DNA of 64,000 nt. It comes from Mesorhizobium sp. B1-1-8 (GTDB taxonomy: Bacteria; Pseudomonadota; Alphaproteobacteria; Rhizobiales; Rhizobiaceae). The position numbers and the translations under genes are program-made. The DNA is taken from positions 496,001 through 560,000 of the forward strand of contig NZ_CP083956.1 of the NCBI RefSeq assembly GCF_006442795.2. Direction: 5' to 3'. Positions 9,648 through 19,840 of this stretch are shown one piece after another. Within the stretch, counting starts at the first letter, position 1. Each line of letters starts with the position of its first letter. The notes under the pieces are model-generated. The model saw nothing but the letters and a program-made list of their open reading frames with translations. It searched no databases and was not told where the DNA came from.

Positions 9648-9690
9648 GCAATTTCAGGAAAAGTGTGAAACGGTTTCCGTCCGGAATTGC
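9648..9690. repeat. Dispersed palindromic repeat, copy A2
   Basis: The outer arms GCAATTTC and GGAATTGC enclose a GGAAAAGTG / CGGTTTCCG core. It fills most of the short gap between the FAD dehydrogenase start and the Gfo/Idh/MocA stop. Same family as copies A3 and A6, which share the GCAATT arms. Confidence 0.65.
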
Positions 9691-9704
9691 GTTAAGACAA
9701 AGGG

Positions 9705-10691
9705 TCAAACGGTCTCCCAGCCGTCCTTGCCGCCGGCGCGGAAGATGGCGTCGATGACCTTCTGGTTGAGCACCGATTCCTCCAGCGTGAAGACGCGCTC
9801 GCTACCGCCCTGGGCGGCGCGCGCAAAAGTCTCGACCTCCAGCCGGTACTGTTGCGTGCCGGGAAAGCGGAACACCTGCGCCTCGGTATGGTTCTGGTTG
9901 TGCAGCTCGATGCGATGGTGGTCGTAGAGCCCGGCGTTGAACGGGGAAAAGACCTCGATGAAACCCTTCTCGCCGTGGAACACCATCACCTGGCGTGCCG
10001 CCATCTGCGTCGACAAATAGAAGGACAGCTCGAAGTCGCCGAAATCGGCTCGGATCGAGGAGTAGATGTCGGTGCCGAAAGTCTTGTCGCGCTCGATGCT
10101 CGCCTGTACGCGCAGCGGCTCCTTGCCGGTCGAGAACCGCGTCGACACCGTCGGATAGACGCCGATATCGGGCAGCGCGCCGCCGCCGAGATCGAGCTGG
10201 TTGCGCATGTTCCTGGGGTCGACATTGTAATAGGAAAACGCGCCCTGCACGTGGCGCAGCCGGCCGATGGCGCCGCCGGCGATCAGGTCGCGCACCTTGA
10301 TCCATTGCGGATGGTAGACGACCATGAAGGCTTCGCAGACCAGCACCTTCTTCTCGTCGCGCAGCTTGATCAGCGGCGGGATGTGCTTGGCGTCGAGCGC
10401 CAGAGGCTTTTCGACCAGCACATGCTTTCCCGCCTCGATGGCCTTGGCCGTCCATTCGACGTGCTGCGATGTCGGCAGCGGGATATAGACGCCGTCGATG
10501 TCGGGAGAGGCGAGCAGTTCCTCATAGGAACCGAAGGCATGCGGCGCGCCGAAGCGGTCGGCCAGCGCGCGGGCCTTCGACAGATCGCGGCTGGCGATCG
10601 CCGACAGCACGCCGTTCTCCGCATCGACGATTGCCGGCAAAAGCTGCTCGCGGCCGATCTTGGCCGTCGACAGAACACCCCATCGGAACAT
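9705..10691 (-). CDS. Gfo/Idh/MocA-family oxidoreductase
   Basis: A 328-residue NAD(P)-dependent dehydrogenase of the sugar/inositol type. The N-terminal Rossmann domain begins [14 protein letters not shown], and the conserved EKPLALD motif (its lysine is the usual catalytic base region) is at about residues 94-100. The C-terminal alpha-beta domain continues to the end at normal family length. GGAGAAG five to six bases before the ATG at 10691 supports the start. Substrates of the family are sugars, polyols and their derivatives; which one applies here cannot be read from sequence. It sits alone between two repeat-bearing gaps. Confidence 0.85.
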   Translation of the reverse strand: MFRWGVLSTAKIGREQLLPAIVDAENGVLSAIASRDLSKARALADRFGAPHAFGSYEELLASPDIDGVYIPLPTSQHVEWTAKAIEAGKHVLVEKPLALDAKHIPPLIKLRDEKKVLVCEAFMVVYHPQWIKVRDLIAGGAIGRLRHVQGAFSYYNVDPRNMRNQLDLGGGALPDIGVYPTVSTRFSTGKEPLRVQASIERDKTFGTDIYSSIRADFGDFELSFYLSTQMAARQVMVFHGEKGFIEVFSPFNAGLYDHHRIELHNQNHTEAQVFRFPGTQQYRLEVETFARAAQGGSERVFTLEESVLNQKVIDAIFRAGGKDGWETV

Positions 10692-10780
10692 CGCGCTTCT
10701 CCATGTCGATTTACATCGATGGAGGTGTGCCTCAATTCAGGAGAAAAGCCAATTGGGTACTGGCGCATCGACCGCACCGT

Positions 10781-10937
10781 CGTCATCCTCGGGCTTGACC
10801 CGAGGATCCATTCCGTGACCTATGACCTAAAGTGCGACGGTGCAGAATTCTGTAACCGTTGCAATGCCTTAGCGTCACGGAATGGATCCTAGGGTCTGCG
10901 CGCGTCGCTTCGCTCCTTGCTTCGCCCTAGGATGACG
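10781..10937. repeat. Long mosaic inverted repeat, family B copy 1
   Basis: The outer arms CGTCATCCT and AGGATGACG face each other at 10781 and 10937. A second pair, AGGATCCATTCCGTGAC (10803-10819) and GTCACGGAATGGATCCT (10874-10890), is a perfect 17-base inverted repeat. Copy 2 at 24928-25142 has the same outer and inner arms. The element accounts for most of the 270-base gap before the yceI-like gene; the rest holds only the Gfo/Idh/MocA promoter region. Confidence 0.7.
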
Positions 10938-10961
10938 AACCCGAGGAGGCGGGGCTTAGAA

Positions 10962-11537
10962 CTAACCCCTCTTCCCCGTCAGCGTCATGTTGAAGTCGAC
11001 GACGTTGGAATAAAGCGGCGTGCCGACATCCATGCCGTAGCGCGACCGCAGCACCTTTCCGGTGACGTGGAACTGGATCGTACCGGCTTTCAGGCCGCCG
11101 AGCTCGGCGGTGAATTTTTCCGGAAACGTCTTGCCGCGCGCCGTCAGCCGGCCGGTGACGGTCGCCGTCGTGTCGCTGGTGCGGGTTACACTGGTCGAGT
11201 GGAACTGGATCTCCGGGCTGTTGGCGGCGTCGAACACCGCGTCGGAGCGCAGGAAGGCGTCGATGCGGCTCTGGCCGGTGCCGACGCTTTCGGGATAGAT
11301 GGTAAGGTCGACCTTCGAGCGTCCGACATCGCTGTTGTCGATGCGGATGGTGCCCTTGAAGCGGGCGAAGGCGCCATCGAAACCGCCGCCGCCGGCCTTG
11401 CCAATGGTGAAGCGGACGGAGGAGCCCGCCGCGCTGATCGTATAGCTGCCGGCGGCGTCGTTGAGCGCCACCGCCGCAACCGCGGGCACGGCAAGGCATG
11501 CGGCAAAGGCCGCGAATCCAAGGATGCGCGCATACAT
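10962..11537 (-). CDS. YceI-family periplasmic protein
   Basis: A 191-residue exported lipocalin-like protein. MYARILGFAAFAACLAVPAVAA is a signal peptide of about 22 residues, and the YceI domain follows: AGSSVRFTIGKAGGGGFDGAF, SKVDLTIYPESVGTG and the closing YSNVVDFNMTLTG. Family members bind isoprenoid or amphiphilic ligands in the periplasm. The start at 11537 is chosen because AAGAAGGA lies nine bases upstream and the signal peptide begins there; a longer frame to 11564 adds charged residues without a ribosome site. The upstream cytochrome b561 gene makes the pair resemble the yceJ-yceI arrangement of enterobacteria, suggesting a shared redox or lipid function. Confidence 0.85.
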   Translation of the reverse strand: MYARILGFAAFAACLAVPAVAAVALNDAAGSYTISAAGSSVRFTIGKAGGGGFDGAFARFKGTIRIDNSDVGRSKVDLTIYPESVGTGQSRIDAFLRSDAVFDAANSPEIQFHSTSVTRTSDTTATVTGRLTARGKTFPEKFTAELGGLKAGTIQFHVTGKVLRSRYGMDVGTPLYSNVVDFNMTLTGKRG

Positions 11538-11614
11538 GGGTTTTTTCCTTCTTGAGACACGCAAAAACTTGCGTTCGTGGGTATGAACGAATGAGCCCTC
11601 CGCTCTATTCCCGG

Positions 11615-12172
11615 CTACGAAGGCGTGATCATGCGCGTCAGCACGCTGTCGCGCAGCAGGAAATGATGGCGCAGCGCCGCCACGGCATGCGCGGCGACCA
11701 GCGCAATGCCGGCATAGGCGAGATACCAGTGCGCCGACGTCCAGAAACTTTCGGCGGCATCGGATTCGGCCAGCGGCAGGTTCGGCATCACGAACAGATT
11801 GAACGGCATGCTCGGGATTTCCAGCGTCGAGACCGAGACCAGCGCCCAGCCCGAGAGCGGCAGGGCGATCTGAAACGCATAAAGCGCCAGATGCGCCAGG
11901 GGTGCCGCCCGCCGCTCCAGGGTTCCGACGGAGGGCGGCAAGGCCGGCGCCGCATTGCCGATCCGCCAGGCGATGCGCAGGATGACCAGCCCAAGCAGCA
12001 GGAAGCCGAAGGATTTGTGCAGCTGGATCAACTCAAATGATGTACGCTGGCTTGCCGCCCGCACCATGGCGAAGCCGAGCACGAACTGGCCGATGAAGAT
12101 GATGCCGATCAGCCAGTGGAGGGCGATCATCGCCCAGCCATAGCGGGTTGCGGTGTTGGTGAGGGATTGCAT
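11615..12172 (-). CDS. Cytochrome b561 family membrane protein
   Basis: A 185-residue four-helix membrane cytochrome. Hydrophobic segments are visible at about 12-32 (MIALHWLIGIIFIGQFVLGF), 50-70 (KSFGFLLLGLVILRIAWR), 90-115 and 150-170, with histidines in WALHWL-type context, in QLHKSFG and in SAHWYLAY and AAHAVAALRHH that could bind two b hemes. It would carry electrons from the quinone pool towards periplasmic partners. The ATG at 12172 lies inside the 3' end of the LysR gene, so the two overlap by 46 bases. It is followed by the yceI-type gene, a known pairing. Confidence 0.85.
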   Translation of the reverse strand: MQSLTNTATRYGWAMIALHWLIGIIFIGQFVLGFAMVRAASQRTSFELIQLHKSFGFLLLGLVILRIAWRIGNAAPALPPSVGTLERRAAPLAHLALYAFQIALPLSGWALVSVSTLEIPSMPFNLFVMPNLPLAESDAAESFWTSAHWYLAYAGIALVAAHAVAALRHHFLLRDSVLTRMITPS

Positions 12173-12882
12173 GCGAGGCGAACGAAGCCGGCGATCAGAT
12201 GGTCCTCGTCGAGGATCAGCGGCCCTTGCGCGGCGATTTCTATTTCCTCGCCGTCCCTTTCGAATTCCCAGCGGTAGAGGATGCCGCTGGAGAAACGAAA
12301 GCGGATGCAGCGGTGATCGGCAAGCTCGCGCGGATGGCGTGGCTTCGGCATCGCCTCGAAATAGGACGGCGCGCCGACGACGGCGCCGCGAAGGTCGGGC
12401 CCGATGCGCACCGCGATCATGTCGCGCTGCAGGCTTTCGCCGAGCCGCACGCCGGCGTCGAAGCCGCCTTCGACGACGTCGGTGAAGCGGTCCTCGATGA
12501 CGATCTCCAGCACGATGTCGGGATAGGCCGCGGCAAAGGCGCCGAGCCGCGGCGTCAGCACCAGATGTGCGGCGGTGCGCGGCACGCTGAGCCGCAGACT
12601 GCCCGCCGGCCGGTCGCGCGCCTCCACCGCTGTCTCCAGCGCCAGGTCGATCTCTGAAAGCGCCGGCCGCAGCCGTTCCAACAGCTGCGCGCCTTCCTCG
12701 GTCGGCGCGACGCTGCGGGTGCTGCGCGCCAGCAGCCGCACGCCTAGCCTCGCCTCGAGGCTCGACACCGCATGGCTGACCGCGGACGGGGCGATGCCAA
12801 GCTCGCGCGCGGCGCCGCGGAAGCTGGCGCATTGGGCGACCGTGGCGAGCACGGCCAGTTGGGAAAGGTTGGTGCGGTTCAT
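12127..12882 (-). CDS. LysR-family regulator, C-terminally truncated
   Basis: The N-terminal winged helix-turn-helix is complete (LAVLATVAQCASFRGAARELG, then AVSHAVSSLEARLGVRLLARSTR) and the effector domain is typical through about residue 235 (LRLSVPRTAAHLVLTPRLGAF; GPLILDEDHLIAGF). The protein then ends after 251 residues, about 45 short of the usual 295-300, with a tail read out of frame across the start of the cytochrome b561 gene. A deletion joining the two genes would explain this. It is divergent from the aldo/keto reductase gene, the classic layout for a LysR protein and its target, separated by 96 bases. Whether the shortened effector domain still folds is unclear. Confidence 0.8.
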   Translation of the reverse strand: MNRTNLSQLAVLATVAQCASFRGAARELGIAPSAVSHAVSSLEARLGVRLLARSTRSVAPTEEGAQLLERLRPALSEIDLALETAVEARDRPAGSLRLSVPRTAAHLVLTPRLGAFAAAYPDIVLEIVIEDRFTDVVEGGFDAGVRLGESLQRDMIAVRIGPDLRGAVVGAPSYFEAMPKPRHPRELADHRCIRFRFSSGILYRWEFERDGEEIEIAAQGPLILDEDHLIAGFVRLACNPSPTPQPAMAGR

Positions 12883-12978
12883 TGATCTATATTACAGAAC
12901 AAGCTGTGCAAAAGCGACATGGTTATCGAACGATTGGCAAGCCGCTATCTCCCTGGCATCGCAACAAGGAGAGCGACG

Positions 12979-13974
<996 letters not shown>

Positions 13975-14019
13975 GCAAAAGGGGCGCTTCGGGTTTTGTT
14001 GAAAGGTCGGCGCTTGAAC

Positions 14020-14196
14020 CCCCCTCTCTGTCCTGCCGGACATCTCCCCCTCAAGGGGGGAGATTGGCTGTCATCGCCGCTTTCGCCAACTGCCAACGTT
14101 GCTTTCGCCAATTACCAACGTTGAAGGAAGGGTGGAGCGCCAAAACTGCTGATCTCCCCCCTTGAGGGGGAGATGGCCGGCAGGCCAGAGAGGGGG
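14020..14196. repeat. Family C mosaic inverted repeat with 22-base tandem repeat inside
   Basis: Arms of about 45 bases at 14020-14064 and 14152-14196 are near-perfect reverse complements (CCCCCTCTCTG start, AGAGAGGGGG end; each contains CTCCCCCTCAAGGGGG-like sub-palindromes). Between them GCTTTCGCCAACTGCCAACG at 14079 is repeated in tandem at 14101 with a few changes, a 22-base period. The element fills the 242-base gap between two convergent genes and may serve as their terminator. Confidence 0.7.
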
Positions 14197-14216
14197 CCTC
14201 GCGCCGACGTATCTCC

Positions 14217-14819
14217 CTACCAAGGCACCACGCTGATCTCCGGCCAGCACTCCCTCGCCCTCGTTCCCTTCGCCTCATGCGTCCGCCGATTATCCATCAC
14301 CCGGTTCGGCGTGATCCGAAACGAAAACACATCATCCAGCCCAAACGGCGCCACCAGCTCCAGCTGCCCGTCTCCACCGAACCGCACCCCGACCGCATGT
14401 GTCTTCGAGGCAAAATAGCCGACGGATTCGCTTGAGCTCATGTAGCGCGGGCACTCCTGACCGAACTTCTGCGGATACCACAGATGCACCCGCGCCTGGT
14501 TGCGCACCTCGACCGGCAGCGGCAGCCTTTCGAAATGCGGCGCCGCCCGGCGGATGACCGTGTCCTCGGCCTCGTAAGAGAGATCGGCATCGTCGAAATA
14601 GAACAGGTCGACGTCCTTGATGCCGTAACCCGAAGGCTTGCCGGTCAGATGGTTCCAGATGCTGTTGTAGAGCGCGCCGGACACCACGAGCCAATCCGGG
14701 AGAGCGAGCGCGCGCACCCGCGCCAGCGTTTTTACAAGCAGCGGGTCAGTGGCGACGATGTCGAGAAACGCCGCGCGCTGCTCTTCGAAGGGGAGTCCGG
14801 AATAGCGGAGATGGTCCAT
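14217..14819 (-). CDS. Nucleotidyltransferase-fold family protein (COG3575 type)
   Basis: A 200-residue protein of the uncharacterised nucleotidyltransferase family that includes E. coli YiaM-unrelated DUF925 proteins. VVSGALYNSIWNHLTG at about 46-61 is the GS-like loop, and GIKDVDLFYFDDADLSYE at about 66-83 holds the acidic D-x-D metal residues. VEVRNQARVHLWYPQKFG carries the third acid context. Transfer of a nucleotide to an unknown acceptor is expected from the fold; no substrate is known to me. It ends against the family C repeat and starts 39 bases after pheT stops, on the same strand as pheT, so read-through from the pheST operon is possible. Confidence 0.75.
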   Translation of the reverse strand: MDHLRYSGLPFEEQRAAFLDIVATDPLLVKTLARVRALALPDWLVVSGALYNSIWNHLTGKPSGYGIKDVDLFYFDDADLSYEAEDTVIRRAAPHFERLPLPVEVRNQARVHLWYPQKFGQECPRYMSSSESVGYFASKTHAVGVRFGGDGQLELVAPFGLDDVFSFRITPNRVMDNRRTHEAKGTRARECWPEISVVPW

Positions 14820-14858
14820 CGCCCTTTGGAGGGCGATTCGCCATCGTTCCGCAATGCC

Positions 14859-17267
14859 TTACGCTCTGAGCACGCCGCCGGTCTGCTTGTTGACATTCTC
14901 GACAATGCGCCTGGCCAGCGCTTCGAAATCCTCGTCGGTCAGCGTTTTCTCGACCGGCTGGATCGACACTTCTATCGCGATCGACTTCTTGGCCGCGCCC
15001 AGCGAAGCACCTTCGAAGACGTCGAACACCGAGACGCCGGTGACCAGCTTCTTGTCGGCGGCGAGTGCGGCTCGCACCAGCGTGCCGGCCTCGACCGACC
15101 TGTCGACGACGAAGGCGAAGTCGCGCTTCACCGCCTGGAAGGGCGAAAGCTCCAGCTTCGGCTTGGTGCGCGTCGGCTTGGCCTTGGGTTCCGGCACCGC
15201 GTCGACAAAGACCTCGAAGCCGCAGAGGGGCCCGGAGACGTCGAGCGCTTCAAGCGTCTTCGGATGGAATTCGCCGAACGTGCCGAGCACGGTCTTCGGC
15301 CCGAGCTTGATCGTGCCGGAGCGGCCTGGATGGTACCAGGCCGGACCACCGGGCTCGATCTGCAGCCGGTCGACCGGCGCGCCGCAGGCTTCCAGTGCTG
15401 CGATGGCATCCGCCTTGGCGTCGAAGACGCCGACGGAGCCGGCATTGCCGGCCCAGCTGCGGCCGGAGCCGTCGAGCTTGGCCGTGCCGCGCCGCACGCC
15501 GGCGGCGACGCGCCGCTGCTGGTCGGCGCCGTCGCCCTCATAAGTGCCGGAGACCTCGAACAGCGCCACGTCGCCGATGCCCCGGTCGGCGTTACGCTGT
15601 GCGGCCGCGATCAGACCGGGCAGCAGCGAGGGCCGCATGTCCGACATGTCGGCGGCGATCGGGTTGGCGAGCTTCAGCGCCTGCTGGCCGCCGCCGAACA
15701 ATTCGGCGTGTCTGGCCGGGATGAACGACCATGTGACGGCCTCCATCATGCCGCGCACGGCCAGCGCGCGCTTGGCCGCGCGGGTGCACACCTGCAGCGT
15801 GGTCAGGATCTTGCCGTTGACCGCATCGTGCGCGGTCAGCGGTTGCGGCGCGATGTTGTCGACGCCATGGATGCGCATAATTTCCTCGACCAGATCGGCC
15901 TTGCCGTCGACATCCGGCCGCCACGACGGCACCTCCACCTTGACGACGTCGCCCAATCCCTTCGGCTCGAAGCCGAGGCGCGTCAGGATGTCGAGGCTCT
16001 CCGCCTTCGGCACTTCGATGCCGGTCAGCCGCTTAACCTCCGATAGCGGGAAGGCAACGATCTTCGGTTTGTGGCCGGCATAGCCGGCCACCTCGATCTC
16101 GCTCGGCGTGCCGCCGCAGAAATCGAGCACCAGCCTGGTCGCGAGCTCGATGCCCGGCACCATGAATTCGGGATCGACGCCGCGCTCGAAGCGGTAGCGC
16201 GCATCCGAGATGATGCCGAGCGTACGGCCGGTGCGGGCCGTGGTGATCGGGTCCCAGAGCGCGGATTCGATCAGCACGTCGGTGGTGTTCTCGTCGCAGC
16301 CGGAATGCTCGCCGCCCATGATGCCGGCGATCGATTCGACGCCATTGTCGTCGGCAATCACGCACATCTCCGGCGTCAGCGAGTATTCGCGCCCGTCGAG
16401 CGCCAGCACCTTCTCGCCCTCCTTCGCGCGGCGCACCACGAGGTTGCCGGCGACCTTGGCGGCATCGAAGACATGCAGCGGCCGGCCGCGGTCGAAGGTG
16501 ACGTAGTTGGTGATGTCGACCAGCGCGCTGATCGGGCGCAAGCCGATGGCGATCAGCCGCTGCTGCAGCCATTTCGGCGACGGGCCGTTCTTGACGCCCC
16601 TTACCAGAGTCAGCGCGAAGCCGGGGCAGAGTTCCGGCGCTTCGATCGTCACCTTCACCGGGCACATGCCATCGCCGACATGCGGCATGATCGCGCCGCC
16701 GGTAAGCCGGCCGAGCCCGCTCGCGGCGAGGTCGCGGGCGATGCCGTAGACGCTGGTGGCGTCCGGCCGGTTCGGCGTCAGGTTGATCTCGATCACCGGG
16801 TCGTCGAGATGCGCGTAAGCGGCGAAGCTGGTGCCGACCGGTGCGTCTTCGGGCAGGTCGATGATGCCGTTGTGCTCGTCGGAGATTTCCAGCTCGCGCT
16901 CGGAACACATCATGCCATGGCTCTCGACGCCGCGGATCTTGCCGACCGAGAGCGTCACGTCGATGCCCGGGATGTAGGTGCCGGGCGCGGCGAAGGCGCC
17001 GATCAGGCCGGCGCGGGCGTTCGGTGCGCCGCACACGACCTGGACGGGCGCCTTGCCGTCGCCGGTGTCGACGGTCAGCACGCGCAGCCGGTCGGCGTCG
17101 GGATGCTGCGCCGCCGTCAGCACCTTGGCGATGACGAAGGGCTTCAGGCTCGCCTTGTCGTCGACATATTCGACCTCGAGGCCGATCGCCGTCAGCCGCT
17201 CGACGATCTCGCTGAGCGATGCGTCGGTCTCGAGATGGTCCTTGAGCCAGGAGAGGGTGAATTTCAT
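14859..17267 (-). CDS. pheT: Phenylalanine--tRNA ligase beta subunit
   Basis: An 802-residue subunit, normal for bacterial Phe[14 protein letters not shown] opens the N-terminal domain, followed by the EMAP-type tRNA-binding fold (about 45-150), the B3/B4 editing domain ([17 protein letters not shown]), the B5 domain and the C-terminal anticodon-binding FDX-ACB domain ([16 protein letters not shown]). With PheS it forms the alpha2-beta2 enzyme charging tRNA-Phe. The ATG at 17267 overlaps the TGA of the preceding GFA-type gene by four bases. A longer frame upstream belongs to that gene's shadow. PheT thus depends on translation through the GFA gene. Confidence 0.97.
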   Translation of the reverse strand: MKFTLSWLKDHLETDASLSEIVERLTAIGLEVEYVDDKASLKPFVIAKVLTAAQHPDADRLRVLTVDTGDGKAPVQVVCGAPNARAGLIGAFAAPGTYIPGIDVTLSVGKIRGVESHGMMCSERELEISDEHNGIIDLPEDAPVGTSFAAYAHLDDPVIEINLTPNRPDATSVYGIARDLAASGLGRLTGGAIMPHVGDGMCPVKVTIEAPELCPGFALTLVRGVKNGPSPKWLQQRLIAIGLRPISALVDITNYVTFDRGRPLHVFDAAKVAGNLVVRRAKEGEKVLALDGREYSLTPEMCVIADDNGVESIAGIMGGEHSGCDENTTDVLIESALWDPITTARTGRTLGIISDARYRFERGVDPEFMVPGIELATRLVLDFCGGTPSEIEVAGYAGHKPKIVAFPLSEVKRLTGIEVPKAESLDILTRLGFEPKGLGDVVKVEVPSWRPDVDGKADLVEEIMRIHGVDNIAPQPLTAHDAVNGKILTTLQVCTRAAKRALAVRGMMEAVTWSFIPARHAELFGGGQQALKLANPIAADMSDMRPSLLPGLIAAAQRNADRGIGDVALFEVSGTYEGDGADQQRRVAAGVRRGTAKLDGSGRSWAGNAGSVGVFDAKADAIAALEACGAPVDRLQIEPGGPAWYHPGRSGTIKLGPKTVLGTFGEFHPKTLEALDVSGPLCGFEVFVDAVPEPKAKPTRTKPKLELSPFQAVKRDFAFVVDRSVEAGTLVRAALAADKKLVTGVSVFDVFEGASLGAAKKSIAIEVSIQPVEKTLTDEDFEALARRIVENVNKQTGGVLRA

Positions 17268-17716
17268 GACTGTGTTCCGTCTGGTCTTTGCCCGTCCGGG
17301 CTTCGCATGTCTGGTCTGGGCACGCTGGTTCGCAGATGGCGCGGCAAGTCGTCCGGCATGTGCAGGAAGGGCAACTGCTCGCGCACATAGGCGTGCAGCG
17401 TCGGCTTGAAGTAGGCCGGCATGTCCATGGCGCCGAGCATGAAATAGATATGGCCGTTGAGCCGCTGATCGACATAGGCGATCGGCGAGCCGCAAATGCC
17501 GCAGAAGGAGCGCGTCACCGGGCCGTTCTCGAACGTCTTCAGCGCCTTGCCCTCAAGCGCGATCTGGTCGGCCATGAAGCCGACAAAGGCCGACACCGGC
17601 GCGCCTGTGGCGCGGCGGCAGTCGCTGCAATGGCAATAGGAGATGTGGTGCGGCTCGGCCGAAGCCTCGAACCGCACCGCGCCGCAGCGGCAGCCGCCCG
17701 TGTGCGGGGCGGTCAT
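17264..17716 (-). CDS. GFA/CENP-V family zinc protein between pheS and pheT
   Basis: A 150-residue protein of the glutathione-dependent formaldehyde-activating (GFA) family. The zinc-ligand cysteines are in the expected places: [11 protein letters not shown] near the start, [14 protein letters not shown] at about 27-40 and [11 protein letters not shown] at about 71-81. The true Gfa enzyme catalyses S-hydroxymethylglutathione formation in vitro, but most single-domain members are uncharacterised, so a carbon-sulfur lyase or glutathione-related role is only a family guess. It overlaps pheS (17713-17716) and pheT (17264-17267) by four bases each, so it is translationally coupled to both. No link to tRNA charging is known. 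The start ATG at 17716 is fixed by these overlaps. Confidence 0.88.
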   Translation of the reverse strand: MTAPHTGGCRCGAVRFEASAEPHHISYCHCSDCRRATGAPVSAFVGFMADQIALEGKALKTFENGPVTRSFCGICGSPIAYVDQRLNGHIYFMLGAMDMPAYFKPTLHAYVREQLPFLHMPDDLPRHLRTSVPRPDMRSPDGQRPDGTQS

Positions 17717-18810
17717 GTCGAAAGCCCCCCGAACAGCGTCGGCAGGTCGAGCGGCCGAAAACCGTAGTGCGACAGCCAGCGCACGTCGGCATCGAAGAAG
17801 GCGCGCAGATCCGGCATGCCGTATTTCAGCATGGCGATGCGGTCGATGCCCATGCCCCAGGCAAAGCCCTGATATTCGTCGGGATCGAGCCCGCCGGCCT
17901 TGAGCACGTTGGGGTGCACCATGCCGCAGCCAAGGATCTCCATCCAGTCGGAGCCTTCGCCGAAGCGCACTTCGCCGGGCCGCGAGCGGTCGCACTGGAT
18001 GTCGACCTCCAGGCTTGGCTCGGTGAACGGGAAGAAGGACGGCCGGAAGCGCATCTTGACGCTAGGCACCTCGAAGAAGGCCTTGCAGAACTCCTCCAGC
18101 ACCCACTTCATGTTGGCGACATTGGCAGACTTGTCGACCACCAGCCCCTCGACCTGATGGAACATCGGCGAGTGGGTGGCGTCGGAATCCTGCCGGTAGG
18201 TCTTGCCGGGGATGACGATGCGGATCGGCGGCTTCTGCCGCTTCATGGTGTGGATCTGCACCGGCGAGGTGTGGGTGCGCAAAAGCTTGCGCTCGCCATT
18301 CTCGTCCGGGTGGAAGAAGAAGGTGTCGTGCATCTCGCGCGCCGGATGGCCTTCGGGGAAATTCAGCGCGGTGAAATTGTAATAGTCGGTCTCGATGTCC
18401 GGACCTTCGGCAATGGCGAAGCCGAGATCGCCGAAGATCGCCGCGATCTCGTCGATGACCTGACTGATCGGATGGATGCGGCCGCGCTCGGCCGGCGACT
18501 GCCGCACCGGCAGCGTCACGTCGACCGTCTCAGCGGCGAGCCGTGCGGCGATCGCCACGTCCTTCAATTCGGCCTTGCGGGCCGTCAGCGCCTCGCTGAC
18601 GCGATTCTTAAGGCCGTTGATCGCCGGACCCTTCACCTGCCGCTCCTCGGCGCTCATGGCGCCGAGCGTCTTCAGCATTTCGGAGACCGAGCCCTTCTTG
18701 CCCAGCGCCGAGACGCGCACCGCCTCGATCGCCTGCTCGTCGGCAGCCGATGCGATCTCGGCAAGCAGCGAGGTTTCCAGGGCTTCAAGATTTCCAGCAG
18801 TGGCGTTCAC
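17713..18810 (-). CDS. pheS: Phenylalanine--tRNA ligase alpha subunit
   Basis: A 365-residue catalytic subunit of class II PheRS. An N-terminal coiled coil ([17 protein letters not shown] to about residue 90) binds tRNA. The catalytic core contains the class II motifs, including [12 protein letters not shown] (motif 2 region), [15 protein letters not shown] sequence MFHQVEGL, and [13 protein letters not shown] near the end (motif 3). PheS activates phenylalanine and loads it on tRNA-Phe together with PheT. The start codon is GTG at 18810, with AAGAGAG upstream. It follows rplT by 140 bases, across a terminator, so pheS probably has its own promoter in 18811-18875. Confidence 0.97.
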   Translation of the reverse strand: MNATAGNLEALETSLLAEIASAADEQAIEAVRVSALGKKGSVSEMLKTLGAMSAEERQVKGPAINGLKNRVSEALTARKAELKDVAIAARLAAETVDVTLPVRQSPAERGRIHPISQVIDEIAAIFGDLGFAIAEGPDIETDYYNFTALNFPEGHPAREMHDTFFFHPDENGERKLLRTHTSPVQIHTMKRQKPPIRIVIPGKTYRQDSDATHSPMFHQVEGLVVDKSANVANMKWVLEEFCKAFFEVPSVKMRFRPSFFPFTEPSLEVDIQCDRSRPGEVRFGEGSDWMEILGCGMVHPNVLKAGGLDPDEYQGFAWGMGIDRIAMLKYGMPDLRAFFDADVRWLSHYGFRPLDLPTLFGGLST

Positions 18811-18875
18811 GGCGAAACTCTCTTGATCAGGCGACCGCCGGCACCGGGCGTGTCACCAATTAGGTTGCATCAGAC

Positions 18876-18916
18876 ATAAAAGAACCCGCGCCAGCCGTGC
18901 CAGCGCGGGTTCCCTA
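18876..18916 (-). terminator. Rho-independent terminator of rplT
   Basis: GAACCCGCGC (18882-18891) pairs perfectly with GCGCGGGTTC (18903-18912). Read on the minus strand the stem is followed by TTTTATG, so it should end transcription from rpmI-rplT before pheS. Confidence 0.85.
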
Positions 18917-18950
18917 AAATCAGAATTGCGAATGCTTGGGAAGCGCTGGC

Positions 18951-19352
18951 TTAGGCGACAGCGCTTTCAAAAGCGTTCGGCGTGGTGTTCTTCAGATATT
19001 CGAGCGCGACCTTGGCCTTGGCGACCAGCGCGGCGAAAGCCTGCGGCTCGTGGATGGCCATGTCCGAAAGCACCTTGCGGTCGATCTCGATGCCGGCCTT
19101 GTTGAGGCCGTCGATGAAGCGGCCATAGGTCAGGCCGTGCTCATGCGTCGCGGCGTTGATGCGCTGGATCCACAGCGCGCGGAACGACCGCTTGCGGTTC
19201 TTGCGGTCGCGGTAGGCGTATTGCAGCGACTTCTCCACCGCCTGCTTGGCGATGCGGATGGTGTTCTTGCGGCGGCCGTAGAAACCCTTGGCGGCTTTCA
19301 GGACCTTCTTGTGCTTGGCGTGGGCGGTGACGCCTCTCTTTACGCGTGCCAT
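18951..19352 (-). CDS. rplT: 50S ribosomal protein L20
   Basis: A 133-residue basic protein matching L20 throughout: [16 protein letters not shown] at the start, [20 protein letters not shown] and [20 protein letters not shown] in the middle. L20 is an early 23S rRNA-binding assembly protein of the large subunit and, in several bacteria, represses its own operon. It follows rpmI with a 91-base gap that contains palindromic repeat copy A3. AAGGAGATC precedes the ATG at 19352. A strong terminator follows. Unusually compared with enterobacteria, infC is not directly joined; a membrane methyltransferase gene lies between infC and rpmI. Confidence 0.97.
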   Translation of the reverse strand: MARVKRGVTAHAKHKKVLKAAKGFYGRRKNTIRIAKQAVEKSLQYAYRDRKNRKRSFRALWIQRINAATHEHGLTYGRFIDGLNKAGIEIDRKVLSDMAIHEPQAFAALVAKAKVALEYLKNTTPNAFESAVA

Positions 19353-19370
19353 GTCATGATCTCCTTAAAA

Positions 19371-19413
19371 GCAATTCCGGAAAAGTGGCGTGCGGTTTTC
19401 CGTTCGGAATTGC
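19371..19413. repeat. Dispersed palindromic repeat, copy A3, between rpmI and rplT
   Basis: GCAATTCCGG (19371-19380) and CGGAATTGC (19405-19413) form the arms around the AAAAGTG / CGGTTTTCCG core. It lies within the rpmI-rplT transcript, where the hairpin could affect the relative output of the two genes. Confidence 0.7.
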
Positions 19414-19443
19414 GTAAAAACAAATGCGTTCCAGACCGAATGC

Positions 19444-19647
19444 TCAGAGGCCGTTCGGCAGAAAATTCTTGATGACCTTCTTGCCGTCCGGTTCAGCCAG
19501 AACCATCGTGCCGCGGGCATTTCGAATGAACTTGTTGGACCGCTTGATCATGCCGTGACGCTTGCCGGCCGCAGCCGACAGCACTTTACCCGTACCAGTG
19601 ACTTTGAACCGCTTCTTGGCGGCCGATTTGGTCTTCATCTTGGGCAT
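19444..19647 (-). CDS. rpmI: 50S ribosomal protein L35
   Basis: A 67-residue protein with the full L35 signature: [20 protein letters not shown], then [13 protein letters not shown] and the C-terminal KNFLPNGL. It is a late-assembling protein of the large ribosomal subunit. The ATG at 19647 is preceded by GGAAAGGAAG and gives exactly the family length; the reading frame extends further but without homology. It begins the rpmI-rplT pair, and its leader contains two hairpins (listed separately) that may mediate feedback by ribosomal proteins. Confidence 0.97.
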   Translation of the reverse strand: MPKMKTKSAAKKRFKVTGTGKVLSAAAGKRHGMIKRSNKFIRNARGTMVLAEPDGKKVIKNFLPNGL

Positions 19648-19689
19648 TTTGCTTCCTTTCCTGGAGGCCCACGATCGGGCCGTTGTTCG

Positions 19690-19754
19690 CTTCGGGCCGA
19701 CCAGAGCCCGAAAAGCAAATGAAACCGCCACGGCATGCCCTGCCGGGCGGTTTT
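19690..19754 (-). promoter_or_regulatory. Structured 5' leader of rpmI-rplT
   Basis: Two hairpins lie upstream of rpmI on its coding strand. The stronger joins AAACCGCC and GGCGGTTT (19722-19729 with 19746-19753) and continues inward with CGGCA/TGCCG past one bulged base. The second pairs TTCGGG with CCCGAA (19691-19712). Ribosomal-protein leaders of this operon are autoregulated by L20 in other bacteria; that this one is, is inference. Confidence 0.35.
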
Positions 19755-19840
19755 CTTGAACGGCGGTGCTATAGATCAAAGATGGCTTGTGCGCAACACC
19801 TCAAGCTCTGCGACGCTCTGTCCCGATCAGCGCCCCCGAA

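Noticed and set aside
17264..17995. Longer start for the GFA-type protein within the pheS 3' end
   Set aside because: Homology begins at the ATG at 17716, and the ATGA overlap with pheS is the natural coupled start.
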